DNA of 64,000 nucleotides. It comes from Ciona intestinalis. Lineage: Eukaryota; Chordata; Ascidiacea; Phlebobranchia; Cionidae. The translations under genes were made by a program, and so were the position numbers. Numbering within the stretch: position 1 is the first letter of the stretch; the number at the start of each line of letters is the position of its first letter. The stretch is taken from assembly GCF_000224145.3 (NCBI RefSeq), contig NC_020166.2, positions 3,934,939 to 3,998,938 on the forward strand, read 5' to 3'. The notes under the pieces were generated by a model. It had not been told where the DNA came from. It saw only the letters and a list, made by a program, of their open reading frames with translations, and did no database searches. Of this stretch, positions 25,441 to 50,250 are shown in pieces.

Positions 25441-28400
25441 CTAGTAACGGCGACCCCAAGCAGGAGCGGCAGACGAAGATTTGTTGCCGCTAGATGGCCC
25501 TCCGAGACTTGGAAACTCTTCCAAGTTGTTTGTATCCACAGATCCCTGTAAAGTGAACAATATTTATTATATACCAACAATACGGTTTACCAGCAAAACC
25601 TGTACATCTTTGAATATTGTAGTAAACACATTCAACATACTGACAATGTTTTAATTTACATATAGTAGGGTGGGGAAAGAGGACACATTTTCACTCTATT
25701 TTCTCATCCCATTTAATAGTAAACATGAACACGACTCCCATAGACCATTGTTTTGTTTAAAACACGACCAGAATATTTGGATATTTACCATAACACCCCC
25801 CCCCCCCCTCTGCTTACATATAATTGATGTGCCCAAGTTTTGATTAATGTGATAAACTTACTGGTTGATGCCACGGTGCATCTCTTACAACGAAAGGTGC
25901 TTTGTTTGTGGACCTGGATGACTTTTCATTGCCCTGGTAGGTAGAATGGCTGTACCTCTTCGTTTCCTCTTGTTCAGCAATATCTTGCATCTGCAGGAAC
26001 AATGTAATTATTCGTATACAAACTTCACACACAATGCTTACATATTCTTCTTCCAAGTTAAGAATATGTTCAACACATTCATCTACTTTCTCAAGTGCAC
26101 CCGTCACTGTCACTATATCTTCATCTTTTGGGAATCGAATATCAACCTGTTGCAAAATATTCACATTAAAGCTTCAATTCTTGAGTGTATTCATCAATGA
26201 AAATAGTAACATTTTTTATGGAAATATTTATTTTGTAGCAACTTACTCCAAAATCTTCCATAATCTTCTTGATTGCTCTTCCTTTTGTTCCAATGAGTCT
26301 CGGATGAACTTTACGATCGATGTGGATGTCCTGACTGATGTGAGACTCGAGTTCGTTGACGATCTTCATCACCGCATCCCTTGCGCTCTCGGTGTTCTTC
26401 TCATACCCGATGATGCGAATCTGATCCTGGAATAAAGGAAGAGGTGATGAAATAATGATAAAGAATACCAGTCCATGACTATGATGACAGTACATGACAT
26501 GTATAATACAAAATATAAAAGATAACAATTCCCAAGCACCTGTCGTGCACGGAATATTTGGATTAAAATGGGTATTTAATAAAAAACATTTAAAAAAAAT
26601 ACTCAATTAGTAACGTATCAACCAATGACCAACCTTTTTCTCATCATCACGATCAGGGAACTGAATATTAACGGAATGTTTGTTCCTGATATCGGTGACA
26701 GTTACACCACGACGGCCGATAATTTGTGGATGATATTGGTTGGGAACATCAACTGTGAGTGTGAAGCCGCGTAGAACCTGGATAAATCATGAATGTGTGT
26801 GAGTATTGATGAAACACTTTATATTTAAGAGTTTAAAAGATTAAAATTGACTTGCATAAATATCAAGTATAAGCTGTTTTAGGAGATTTCACCAGTTTAA
26901 ATTAAATAAGCAATGGCAATATTTATGTAAATTTAAACACATTGTTTTAACCGTATATTCTGATTGGGCTGTTTACATTTAAAGAATAATAGTTAGTTTA
27001 GCAATAAATAATAAAGTTAATTCTTACTCTGTCTTCTTCTTCCCCTTCGATAACTTTTACTCTTTCCATCAAACCTTCCTTGGCTGCTTCAAGTTTTGAA
27101 GAAACTCCAGTGATCTGTTCAAACAAATATATGTAAAGTAATTATAGACCAGTGTGGGGTTAATATGAATGCTAGAATAACTTAGGTTAGTTTTGGTTTG
27201 TTTATAAAAGCTTCAGGCAACATCAATTTAACTTTTATTATAAACAAAAATATGTATTGCCTGATAGCAAAAAAAATGTTTAATTTCATCTAGACACATG
27301 TCAGCTAAACATGGATCTCCAGAGAAAGCAAAACTGAATATTGTAGCACAGGTATACTGTTGCTGAGTTATAAAAACTCTGCATATAGTAACACCAGGCA
27401 CTTCATGTTGCAAACGGGTTCCAAGCATGAAGTAACATTAAACTGCTCCTGCCTGATCAAGTTTGCAATCAATTGAAAAATAAGAAATCCACAAACCGTG
27501 ATAAAGTTACTGTTCTGATCAGCTGGTGGAATACTGATTGTAATGTCATAATCTTCCATGAGTTTCCGGACACCAAGACCTTTTTGTCCGATAATATATC
27601 GGTGGAACTTGTATGGGACGTCAACTTGTTCTGATATGGGAACCAGAGCCTACGATAATATAAGAACATAAATAAACTACCATAGTTTATCTTATAAAAG
27701 TTAACAATCAAGTTAGGTTTGGGTGAAAACCTTACCAAGATTGCTTCCTTAGCTTTCTGACATCGATCCTTGTGCCCAGTGATGAGGATGAGATCTTTGT
27801 TCTCCTCTTCATTCGTCCCGTTCTCCACAACTTCACCTTTATCACCGTTTGCAGGGGCTGAATTTTAATAATTTGTTTAAATTATTATTTTTAAATATAA
27901 ATAGCATTATAACTAGTATAGCAATAGAGGAATATACAGTCAGATGTTGAATGAAATAACCATGATAAACACATGGCAACATTACAGTTGTATTCCACCT
28001 AACTACACCAGTGGTTCCCAAACTTACGATTGTTACCTCACACAATATTTTAATTTATGAACTTGCGAACAAAATAAACACCAAACAAAAATTAACTTCA
28101 AACATACTGTTAAATCAAATGCAATTAATTTTTACACAAACTCAAATAAATCAGAAATGGAGTTTTTTAAGTCCAAATAACTGAATTACTTAAAGAATAT
28201 AAAATCATTAAAATTTTTATGTAATATTGACTTAACTGAAAATGCATACAATTTTTTACTTGTATACCCCCTAATAAAATCCTGTAATGGCAAAGGTACA
28301 CCATTTACCATGGTTTAGGAACCACTCATTTATTACAAAATATTTTTAAAATGTACCATCACCATCTCCCTTGTGCGACTTCTTAACATTCTTCCTCGAC

Positions 28401-31400
28401 TGTTGTTGTTGCTGCCTCTTATTTACACCTGAGTTCTGAACTGCTCACATGTGAACAAGGTCAGGCATTACACAATGTTATTGTTAATTCAGCTTCAACT
28501 AATCACTGAGCTACACCTGAGTTGATTGCTAATGATTGAACTACTGTGTTTGTCACTGCACTAGATCAGTGTTTTCTATTCAATCTACAAATATAATATC
28601 TAGATGATGAGATATGGCTTCATGGTGCCACATGACCACCAATAGTCATAAGCTGATAATCATTTCTTTGATATTATCAGCTATGAATAAATAGCAACCA
28701 CAGATGGCTAAATGCTTCTTACCATTATTTCTTGATGGGAATTTCACTTGAACATTATACTGTGATGTGACACCTTGTATGTTTCGACCCTTTTGTCCAA
28801 TCACTGTGCGATGATATTGTTCATCAACCAAACATTCAATTGTCACTTGATTATCCTGATGGAAGATAAGAGAAAAATTTGAAGAATATTTGCTCGAATG
28901 ACATTCAAAATTAAGCGTTGCTTAGCTGTTTCGAAGTTTAACCCTAACTCTTTATTAAAGAAGTATAGGGCAATTGTATGCAAATGCAAGCATTAACATA
29001 TTAAAAATCATAACAAAGTCTCATAGTGAAGTCTAAAGTACTCCTGATTCTACGCTTACTGCTACTACTAGTAATCAATTCCAGGGTTGTTTTATAAAAA
29101 GTAAAAAGCAACAAAGTAACTCAACGAACCAGATCATCAACAAGTTCCGCGAGTTTGCTCTTTGCTCCTTCCACACACTCCGATGGTCCTTTGATACGGA
29201 CGGTGGATGATTCATCCCCGATCCTTGGGAAGGAGACGGCAACTCCTCCAAATTCATCAGCGATATCACGAAGAACAGCTCCTCTTCGAGCAACAAAGTA
29301 TTTGTGATGTTTCTGCTCAATTTCCATCTCAATCTCGACAATGTTTTCCTAATTAAACAACATTCATTAAAATATTTTTCACATTTAATTGTATTCCACA
29401 GCCATTTTATTAAACTGTCATAGAATAGATAAACAGTTTAAACTTTGTTAATTATTTAACACAAAAAAACACATTTTTTCTTGCGTACCATGCTCTTTAT
29501 CCTTTCTTCCAAGATCTTGCAAGCTGTATCAACATCTGCCTGCTTCCCCATCACTGTGATCGTTTCCTTGTCTGTGTCATTGGATGCGGGGAACATGATC
29601 CTTGCTCCTGTTTCATCACGAACCTGGATTGCATCAACTTTTTTTAAATAAATGAAATTGTATTGAAACATTGTTTTTAAATGGAATCAATGCAAATCTG
29701 ACACACCATTTCAAATATTGCGCAATATCACCTTTTTAATAGTAGTTCCACCCCTGCCAATCAGGAATCTGTGAAGTTCAGCTTTGCATTTGAGTTCTTT
29801 TGTGTAACTTGATAGTTCCTATAAATTGATTATCCTTGTTTAAAATACACGATAAAAGTTTGTAAAACTTTATGAAACACAAACAAAGCAAGAAATCGTT
29901 CCAACCTTTTGTTTGGCAATTTGCATCAACTGATCTTTGGCTTTTTCCACTTCTTCCTTGGGACCTCGGATGGTGACCTTGTCACTCCCAGAGCTTCCCA
30001 TAGGAAAGTGAATTTGTACGTTACCTCCATAATCATCCATCAAGGATCGAACAAGACGACCCTTTGCTCCGATAAGTTGGTTATGAAGTTGTGGATTTAT
30101 AGTCACAGACTCTTCAACAATGTTTGCCTGTAATACAGGTTTTTATATAGATATTATAATTACTTATGTATTCCCTTGTGTGCAACTTATACTTGTGTGC
30201 AACTTATACTATGTTTTGATAGCTATTTGAAAAACAGTTTAAAGCAATGACCAATGACCAATACCTTCTTGCCAAGCACACAAGTGGTGCCAATGGTAGC
30301 AGGTTATGAGGTGAGTGCTCTGACCACTGAGTTCTCTATTATAACAACACTGAAGTAAACAAAAGCACAACTTACTTGTTCACGTTCAATTGCTCGAATA
30401 AGTTTTCTTGCTTTCTCACAATCAGCCTTTTTTCCAGTAATAACAATCACTTCATTATCAGAATCTTCTTTGGGGAGCTCAATCTAGATGAGTGAATTGA
30501 TACTTATTACACTTGTTCTTGTATTGCATTGTAAAAATAAAAAAATAAATAAGGATCCCACACATTAACAACAGATGTAGTATGTAGAAATGAAAGTTAC
30601 CTGTGTGTTGGTTTCTTCTCTTATCTTTCTAATGTTTGCACCTCCTTTCCCAATAATGTTCTTGTGATATTGTTTGAAGATTGGAACATCAATGCAGTAA
30701 TTCTTCTCAACCTGTGAAGCAATACAATGTATTAGCTTTGATCTAAAAGAGCTTAAATGAAAGTAGTGCTTTTATTGTAAATATATCGAAAAATTATTAA
30801 ATGCAGACAATAATTTACTAGAAAATCGTCCTCCCCAAACAGTAAAAATCAATTACATGGAATCATGTTTTCAGAACAAAATATTTAAACCCTGGTGGTT
30901 TGACCACAAGAAGAATATTAACTTACCATATCATCATTAAGCTGTTTAAGATATTTGTAACATTTCTCCACGTCATTCTTTGGTCCCCGGAGGTTTACTA
31001 CATCACTCTTCTTCTTTGCATCAGGAAAACTGATGTTAACCTGGAACACATGACCATTTGTTACAAATTACAGTAATTTTATTTCTAACATTTATTTTCA
31101 GCTTTGTTAACATTCTTATCAGTTTGACAGACATGACAATTTTTTTTACTGTAGGATAATTTAATACAAATCATGGTCATTTTATTTCATAACTATTTTA
31201 ATTATCCCATTGCAAGTGATTTACCTTGGGGAAAAGATCACGAATTGCTTTCACTTTCTCTCCTTTTTGTCCGATAATGTTTCGATGGAATCTATGTTCA
31301 ATCAACACATCTTTTGATTTCTCATTTTCCTGAAAATTTGAAAACATTTAAGGTACAGCTATTGGCTAACCACTAATTCTAAATACTACTGGCCAAACAA

Positions 31401-34400
31401 ATTTAAAAAGTCAATCAAATACAACAAAAAAGATCAATATAAATAAACTAATGATCATTTGGTAATCCACTTAAAATATACATAATACATTATAACTTTA
31501 CAATGTGTATAAAGTATTTGTATAATTCCTACCAATCTCTGTCCCATTTGTTCGAGTTCCTTCTTTGCTTCTTTCACACCCTCCGGATCACCCTCAATGC
31601 GGATGAGAGAGCTCTTATCAGTGTCCGTTGGGATCTGGATGTTGACGTTGTATTGATCACGAAGCTTGTTGATGCTCTGACCTCCCTTGCCGATGATGTT
31701 CTTGTGGAACTTTGGATCAATGTGAACTTCAGCAAAATCCATTCTCGCTTTCTGTATTAAAAAACGCTCTCAATTACAATTTCATATCACACATTATTAA
31801 CTAATTAAGAAATGCCAAAGAACTATTCAGGTCCAATCTGTAAACCTTTACTATGTACTGAGCTACACAACAAACAGATACTCTCACAACAACTTCAACA
31901 TTCTGGCTCCTCCTGATCAAACTTAATGTTCAAATTGTTTATCTATTTTATACCAGTTTAATAACATTGCTGTGAAATACAATTAAATATACTTTAATGA
32001 ATGTGAAAATTAAGTTTCAAAAATATATAAAATTAAGTTACTCACAAGTTCTTTGACTTGAAGTTCAAGTTGTTGTTGCGCTGGATCAGCTTCTTCTGGA
32101 GGACCTTCGATCACAATCTTGTTTCCTTCATCTTGGAACTCAACATTCACCTGTGATGAACAAATGAGTCATTCCATGATTATTGTTTGCATTAAAACAT
32201 TCCATGATCACTGTATGTGGTAAAACATTCCATCATCATTATTTGCATTAAAGATGAACTTACTCGTGGAAGGTTGGAGGTGATTGCGCGGATGTTTGCT
32301 CCCTTCTTCCCAATGATGAATCGATGCAACCACGCAGCTGCCGAGACTTCACGGATCACAACACTGTTTGCCTGCAATATGTATTATAATTAAAATAACA
32401 TTAGAATGCATTTAAACTATATATATTTTTAAAATAGTGTGGAGTAATGAGCCAATTCTGGCCTAAATCTCTGGTCCAAATGCGTGTTACACTGCATGAT
32501 TTCACCAACATAAAAGAGAGAATGTTAAAATGTTAAACTAAACAAATTAAGATGAGTAAATCACTTTTAAATAATAAACAAATATACAACCTAAATTTCT
32601 ATGCACCTTCAGAACATATTACACAGTCAATGGTCAATTACACAGTCAATGGTCGAACAGGTGAAACATACCTTAGCATAAACAATGGTGAGTCCCTGAC
32701 CAAGTTTCCCTGGTTCACCACGTAGAACTACAGTCTCAGAAAGTGAATCGGTTGGTGGGAGTTCCACTGAGACATCAGCTTCTGCTAGGATATCCTGTTC
32801 AAAACACAGATTGTTGGAATGTTTCCAATAAAACTACTTTAAAAAGATATCTGAATTAAAAAAGGCTAGCATTGTTAACAATATAATGTTAGCTTAGGAA
32901 ATACCTGTAGTGTCTGTCCACGGGGACCAATGATATACTTATGTTGAGACTTGTTGATTTCCACACTTATGGTCTTGCAATTGCGACTCTAGAATAGAAA
33001 TAGAAATTAGCATAAAAAACTATTAGTTAAACAATTAGAAATAAGGCTTGAAAGCTTACTTTTTGTTGATAAACCATCATGATCTTGTTAACAGCAGCTG
33101 CCACTCCATCACGTTCGCCAGAAACTACAACCTCGTCTTTCTGAACACTAGGGGGAGGTATGTGGATACGAACTCCGTGTTCCTGTTTGATTAAAAAAGA
33201 AAAATTGTAAGCTTTAAGTATCATTTAAGTATCTTTAAGTATCATGTAAGCTTCAAGTATGCTTTTTTAACGTAAGTAATTTTAAAGATAAAAATTCTAC
33301 ATACCTTGCTCAGTTTACTTGCGAACTCATTTCGTGGACCATTAATAAAGGGATGATACATCTTTTCAATTGGAAGACGCTCCATTGCCAACTTTGCCTG
33401 GTTCATACAAAATGATTTAACTCTTTATTTTATACATAAATTAAAAACCCTAAATTGAAAAAAATTCTATTTTAAAATAAATAATTTTGTTCATATAGAA
33501 GCATAAATACCTGCTCATCTGAAATCATCTGTATCTCTTGTCTGGCGCGGTGAATTCCTTCCTGTGTTCCAACAATCGTGATTTCTGTACTTTGCTTCTC
33601 GGACCTTGGGATGTTGATCTTGGTAGCAGTCTCAAGCTCCAGTTTCTGCAAGCGAGAACCGGCTTTTCCGAGGATCACACGGTGATGTTCTTTTGGGATG
33701 TTGACGGTGACACAAGCCTTCAGTAGAAGAACATTTTTTTTCTAATTAGCTTCTTAATAGTTTGAATAACTGAAATAACTATTGTAAAAACATTTATCAA
33801 CTTCCTGGTTATGACCCAAAAGACAGGCTAGTCATTTTGCTAGGTTGTCGAGAAATTGCTCAAAAAGTATTTTGGTTACTTTTACAAAATTCAAATATAT
33901 AATTTTTAGTTGCACAACTTGTATTAAAAAAGTTTAAATAAAAATGTATCACTATCACCAAAGTTTCAATAATAATTTATCCTTAATATTGGGTTCACAG
34001 GAAAAAATGATTAAGAATTGCTGTTCTACAGATATGACGGATTCAAATTAATTCTTGGTAACCATGCTACACATTCAAGTCATCTTCAAACATTAATTAC
34101 CTGAGTCTGAAGTTTGTTAAAAATCTCCCGGCGAGCCTTTAACACATTCTCAGCTTTACCAGATACAAGCAAAGACAACGAACCATCACGGCAAGTCGAC
34201 ATTTCAATCATGGTATCAGTAATTCTCATGATATCAATGCACACTTTGCTCTGGTCTTTCTGAGACTGACCAAACTCTGACTGCTTGAAAGCACGCTCCT
34301 CCATTGGAATATGAAAAATCTGAGATTCAAAACATGAATGTTTACTAACACTAAGGAATAAAATTTAGACTCACAATAAACCGGAATAAACAATCTTTAG

Positions 34401-34775
34401 ACAAATTGTACATAGTGAGAAATCATGTAAATGGATTATATATCTGTTTAGTAAGAAACATGGATAGCCCACCTGGGTCACAACAGTTGATCGAATTCTT
34501 TGAACTTTTGGGTTGAGCCACTGATTCTCTGAAGATGTGGTTGGCACATTTTCATGATCACCGGCCAATGGGGGAAAAGCTTCAGAGTATGTCGGGATAA
34601 CTTCAGTATCATTGTTTCCCACATCATTCGCTGGAAAAATGTAAAAACAAAAACATTAAAACTTTTATTTTATCTTCATTTTTATCATTTTTATTATTTT
34701 TCATGTATTTATTTAAAACGATTCTTACAAGACTCACTTACCACCACTTGTTTGAGCAGAGTCAACAGAATTCAT
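25441..34775 (-). CDS. HDLBP: Vigilin (multi-KH RNA-binding protein)
   Basis: Cytoplasmic RNA-binding protein of the ER and ribosome, with an array of KH domains. I recovered 29 coding exons from 34742-34775 (start ATG at 34775) down to 25441-25545 (stop). The joined length is 1268 codons, 1267 residues, against 1268 in human. Largest exons: 34101-34319, 33511-33717, 31533-31751, 29906-30127, 29130-29348. KH loops seen include VILGKAGSRLQ, YIIGPRGQTLQ, FIIGKKGANIR, NIIGKGGQSIN, NIIGQKGEKVK, NIIGKGGANIR, LIGAKGRLVR, FLIGRGGTTIK, TVIGQKGRNIQ, YIIGQKGLGVR, IIGRRGVTVT and LIGTKGRAIK; one repeat has YFVARRGAVLR, as in human. The end, FVVRDAPWHQP and EEFPSLG, matches human FVVRDAPW and EEFPSFG. Introns are small, and two hold repeats (a hAT-like element at 28009-28326 and a SINE head near 30262). 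Confidence 0.98.
25661..25808. mobile_element. TAGGGTGGGG MITE in last vigilin intron, ending in poly-C
   Basis: The left end is TATAGTAGGGTGGGGAAAGA and the interior CATTTAATAGTAAACA and CCCATAGACCATTG is normal. The right terminus is replaced by a run of about 14 C (25795-25808). Confidence 0.75.
28009..28326. mobile_element. hAT-like non-autonomous element in vigilin intron
   Basis: The left end is CAGTGGTTCCCAAACTTACG and the right end GGTTTAGGAACCACT; they are inverted repeats of the common hAT terminus. Flanks AACTACAC and CATTTATT do not match, so it is old or a terminal base is lost. Confidence 0.65.
30262..30345 (-). repeat. Reverse-oriented SINE head fragment in vigilin intron
   Basis: Read on the minus strand it gives ACTCAGTGGTCAGAGCACTC, CTCATAACCTGC and TACCATTGGCACC, which is the tRNA-like head of the family with its A and B boxes. 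The body is missing or too diverged. Confidence 0.55.
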
Positions 34776-36677
34776 GGTCGATATCCGTTCCGTTTATACA
34801 CAGTGTACCCTAAAAAGAAACAAAAACATAAAGTAAATAAATATTTAATTATGAAAACATTGTTTTAAACACTTTTATTCATACAACAAACAAGTTGTTA
34901 ATTTAATTTTTAACTTTACACCAACAGATATTTAACAATCTGCTACAACTGCCACATAGACTACAATGGTATTAACAGATGCAACTGCACTTATTGGTTA
35001 GTTAAATGACGCTCAATCATTACTGTTTGCTTCATAAAGCACAATAGATTTAAAAAAGGCTAAAACATTGTAGCCCACTTGAGAACAATCAATATTACCA
35101 GAAACGCTGCCGTAAGGGTCATTCAAGAACCGGCACAGACCATGATACCCAATCATGTCAAATTCATGGTTTTAAACAGAAACAAAATCATACAGTCCTT
35201 ATACTCGATTAAATATATATATACTTTTTGCGCATACAAAGTATAGAAAGATTAAAACTCAAAACACAAACCAACGATTCATTTCTATTGACTTTATAGG
35301 CTATTATATACCAAAAACGGTGCATGAAAAAAATAACAGTTAAACTTTAGACATGATCTACCAACATGCAAAACAAAAACACTTACAAAAGGACAAAGTG
35401 CTATCCGAAGGTCTGTCCGATTTGTTCTAACTCACTTGAAGTTAGCAGTTTGATGGTTATAATCTATAACCTGAAGAGAAAAATACTATAATTGAATATC
35501 AAATAACTTATTATATTATACCCGACATTAAAAATATAGTTCAGTAAGTCACTAAACAAGTCTCAATTATTCTATTTTTAAAGTTATCAGAATATTATTC
35601 AGGAATTCTGTACAAAATGTGTCTGCCTTACTTTCCCTTTATGTTATACTAATTAAAAACGCCACCAGAATTTCAGATTTATTAACTAACAGACTTGCAA
35701 TTATTTTCCAGGTTATACATGGTCTATCCAATCCTAATCTTTCCAAATGTCTGATAACTGCCAGCACGACACCGCATAAATCAGAAAATTGGACGACTCA
35801 GCTGATTCTAGGTAAAAACGTAGACAGCGTGACGTAGTAGAAATTACACGCATGAATACTTTTACCGCTTCAGTGGGCATCCGACAGAAAAAATAGATCT
35901 TTTTAAAAAATTTAATAATAAGAAAACCTTTAAATATTTTAACAACTTTTTAACACATTGAACATAACATGTCATTTTAACAACTATTTTTCTAAAAAAT
36001 GTGCGCTTATATTTTTACAATAAGTACTACATATTTCGCGCATGAATATCTAGATGCGAGAGAACTTGCAACGTGTTGGCGGATGTGATGTCATGAAGCG
36101 TTCGTCAAAGTTGACGACTCTCGAATACAAACCTATAATTATACAAACAAAACTTTACTCGTTTAGAGCGTCTTCTGCTATTGTTACGTTGTGCATGGCA
36201 TTTTATAGCAATTATAAATCTATTATAAGTTATCAACGTTAAGACATCAATCGTTTTTATTGCGCCTGTACGCAAGTACACAAATGGGTACGAAAATAAA
36301 ACATTTCACACCCACATGATCCATCGAAACGGCAGCTTGTCACTATACAAATAAAACATTTCACAGTACTTCTTTAATAGATCAGTAACACTTCGTTCAC
36401 AAACGGTTTAATGAAGAAATGTTTCAACTCAAAATACATAATGCAGCATTCCCAAATCAGTTTGTTAAATTGTAAAAATCTACAACTAACAGTTTTAATT
36501 ACTAATGGCAGATAATCCGATTTTTAAAGATACGTTTAATTTTTGCACCTAATATTTCTACAAGGTAAAACATAAAAAAATACAAAAAACTAGAAGAAGG
36601 CTTATAAAAATATACAGCAAATCAGGGTATTTGCACCTACTCTATCAGTTTTAGTAACACTGTTGCTGTAGTGAAAT
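34776..36677. other. Spacer upstream of vigilin and downstream of PASK
   Basis: On the minus strand an acceptor (CTTTTTAG|GGTACACTG) at about 34809 opens the 5' UTR part of the first coding exon. A donor at 35436 (CTTCAA|GTGAGT) could end a non-coding first exon whose start is unknown. The rest is AT-rich with no gene I can support. Confidence 0.45.
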
Positions 36678-47554
<10,877 letters not shown>

Positions 47555-48245
47555 CTGTGCAAAATAAAAAGTAGAATACATGAAGTGTATTTAGAAATAC
47601 GTCTATTTCTTATATTTATACATTTGTTTACATTTACAGTGTTAACAATGATTAACAGATATTTCTTAAAAATTTATTTCAACTTGCCCGCCAAACATTG
47701 ACCATCACAAGGTGGTGCTGCGCAACAATTTTTAGCCTAGACCGCAAGGTGACGCTGTATACCTTTTGATTTGTTTAATAATGATTACCGCGGCTCTGAC
47801 AAGTTCAAATACAGTTGGAATTAATACGCACAAATACGGGTATTTATATAACTTTCTAAAATGTGTTTTCAAGGATAGTTACAGATGTTTTCTAACGCGG
47901 TAAAAAAGTTTTTCGCTCACGACTCAGAATTTTTTATTTGACCGACGGGCGTACGGGCCCACTATTGTAAATAAGCGTAGCGGAGAAGTGAATAAGATTT
48001 AGTTCTGACAACATTTGTCAGGCCACAAAACATCGATATTCAGAAATTAGGCAGAGTGTCAAGTTTGCCTTATCCTGCACATCAGCCTATATAAAAATCT
48101 TGTTGATTGGATAAAAATAAACAATTTAGTTCTCTTCAGCTATTAGAAAAGTAGTTGCACTTAGAAGATCGTACACAATTTTACTACTGCACTTTAATTG
48201 GTTATCTTTTACAGTAAAAAGGAGCGTGTCCTAATGATGTGAAAT
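47555..48245. other. Divergent spacer between PASK and the claudin locus
   Basis: It must contain the PASK first exon and its promoter unless that exon lies further right. A T-rich acceptor (TTATCTTTTACAG, ending at about 48214) precedes claudin first exon A. No other gene was recognised. Confidence 0.45.
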
Positions 48246-48498
48246 ATGGATAACTTGCTTGTACAAAAGCTACAGCAATTGATGGCTGTAATTGGTGGAA
48301 TAAGTTCGATCATGATTGCATTTGTGCTTGCTGCTCCATTCTGGAAGCAAACTTTATCCCAGGATTCACTTCAAATCTACAATACGTTATATGGGTTCCA
48401 AGGCATGTGGATGAACTGCTTGTTTTCTGCTGGAAGAATTCAATGTATTCAAGTTGGTTTGGTCCCAAGTTTCTACAGCAACGGATCTGATGTTTACG
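48246..48498 (+). CDS. Claudin variable first exon A
   Basis: It encodes 84 residues plus one base, with TM1 (AVIGGISSIMIAFVLAAPFW) and the first extracellular loop carrying the claudin signature GMWMNCLFSAGRIQC (G-x-W-x2-C-x8-C). It ends at a GTAGGT donor in phase 1. No TM2-TM4 exon follows before the next first exon, so it probably splices to the shared exons from 51535, giving 302 residues. A 3' splice-like AG (TTATCTTTTACAG) lies about 31 bases before the ATG, fitting a shared leader exon or spliced-leader addition. Confidence 0.75.
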
Positions 48499-49043
48499 GT
48501 AGGTATAGGCTATAATTTATACACACCATCACATTTTATCGACATATTCATCTTTCACTCGTTTTTGCATGTTTGCGGCGCATTATTTTTAACGTAATCC
48601 AGGCCTATTTATATACCTGGTTTAAATTGTTAAAAAACATTAACCGTGTGTGTTGGTAGAATATTGCTATCTCTATAAACAACACACGGCGAGTAGGTTG
48701 TAGAATTTATTTTGTGCAACATCCATTCTACACATACGGTAAAGAGAACCGTTGCCCAGTAACATTATTTTAGATGGAAACCATGTAAGTAAAGTAACGT
48801 CATCGCAATTAACTTGTCAGCAAATAAAATATGGATCTCATACTAAACTGAGATTTCCGCGAAACCAGTATAGACAGAACTTAGAGAAGTTGTTTTATCA
48901 ACTAACGTATTGGTGAGAGGAGCTGAGTGTGAAACAATAAGTTTAAAACAAAAAAGCGTCAATGTGTAATATAAAAAGTTATGAAATAAACTGTACCAGA
49001 TTATATATATTCAGATATTCAGTCATTTAGCAAAGGTATAAAA

Positions 49044-49374
49044 ATGATAAAGAACGATCCGTATGATGAAGAGGAAGAAAGGGGTCCCACATCCCACACA
49101 CTGCGGAATATTTCATTTGCTCTTGGTTCCATTGCTTGCATTATGATTATATTCTGCGTGGCTGCGCCGTATTGGCGAACTACTTCAACTTGGGGCAGTG
49201 CACTCGTTATTTCCAACATTTGGGCATTTGAAGGGATATTCTTAACCTGTGTACAAAGTACTGGTATGCAAGGAGATGATCAATGTTATCAAATGCCCAC
49301 ATTCGCTGGTTATGGAACTGGAGGATACGGTGGTGCTTCGGGAATAAACACCGCATTTGCAATAGGAGTGTACA
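49044..49374 (+). CDS. Claudin variable first exon B
   Basis: It encodes an acidic N-terminus (MIKNDPYDEEEERGP), TM1 (SFALGSIACIMIIFCVAAPY) and a loop with GIFLTCVQSTGMQGDDQC. The usual W of the GLWxxC signature is F, but both loop cysteines remain. It ends at GTAAGT in phase 1, with only a single base, A, left over. Joined to the shared exons it gives 328 residues. AG acceptor-like sites (ATATTCAG, GTCATTTAG) are within 30 bases of the ATG. Closest to exon C (APYWRTT, CYQM), so B and C are the younger duplicates. Confidence 0.75.
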
Positions 49375-49910
49375 GTAAGTTTTAAATTGATATAAACTGC
49401 AAATTTTCTTTGACGTATAGACTTCGGTTTATGTATATAGGGTGCTATATTAGGTTGGTTTTAGCTATTTTCGTTTTAAAATATTCTCTGTAAAGATTGT
49501 GGTCTTTTTTCTCTGTAAAGATGATTTTTGGGAGAAAGTCTATTTAAAAACAGGAGTACAGGACTGGTGAAATATACGCTTCGTATGTAAATACAATGAT
49601 GGTATACCGTGACGTAACCTCAAGCTGTTTCCCGGATACGAGATTTATTTTCCTCACTAGGTGTGTAGGTGTGTTCCGTAGAAAACTAGTTCTCCTTTCT
49701 TATTCACACGCCAGGATATAACTTTGACACAGCGCATATAAAGTTTTAGAAAGTTAGGTTTTAAAATTATCAGTTAATCGATTAGATTCAAATATAAAGC
49801 AAAAGTAGGTTAAACGAAAGGTGAAGCTTTTAAATAATAAAATAACATTCTTTGCTTAGAAAATTGAAAGTTAGTATTTTAACACGGTGAAACATAAAGC
49901 AAGTGTAGAA

Positions 49911-50250
49911 ATGCCGAATTACAATAATCAGAATTACCCCAACGATCCGTATGACAACGACCGGGCTGCTGGTGTGCCGTCAAACGGTATTCGTACTGCA
50001 TCAACATGTTTAGCATTTTTATCTCTGGTCATGTTCGCCTTTGTGCTTGGTGCCCCTTACTGGAGGACGACGGCTAATTGGGGGTCAGTTTCTGCAATTA
50101 CCAATATCTGGGAATTCGAAGGACTTTTCCTAACTTGCGTGAAGTCCGGCGGCGGACAAGGCACTAGTCAGTGCTACCAAATGACTGCGTTTATGGGCGC
50201 TGGGACGACATCTAACGGTTTTAATTCAGGATATGTTGGTACCATTTACA
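49911..50250 (+). CDS. Claudin variable first exon C
   Basis: It encodes MPNYNNQNYPNDPYDNDRA, TM1 (LAFLSLVMFAFVLGAPYW) and loop GLFLTCVKSGGGQGTSQC, again F for the signature W. It ends TAC-A before GTAAGT, the same phase as exon B. With the shared exons the product is 331 residues. An acceptor-like TTCTTTGCTTAG lies about 50 bases before the ATG. The in-frame GTG at 49887 is not a start. The region between this exon and exon D has only a MITE. Confidence 0.75.

Noticed and set aside
26034-26435. Plus-strand 133-codon open frame
   Set aside because: Antisense to vigilin exons 26247-26426 and 26042-26146, which match the human protein closely.
32620-32655. Short tandem ACACAGTCAATGGTC repeat as a possible CRISPR-like or regulatory array
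   Set aside because: Only two units, in an intron; a simple small duplication.
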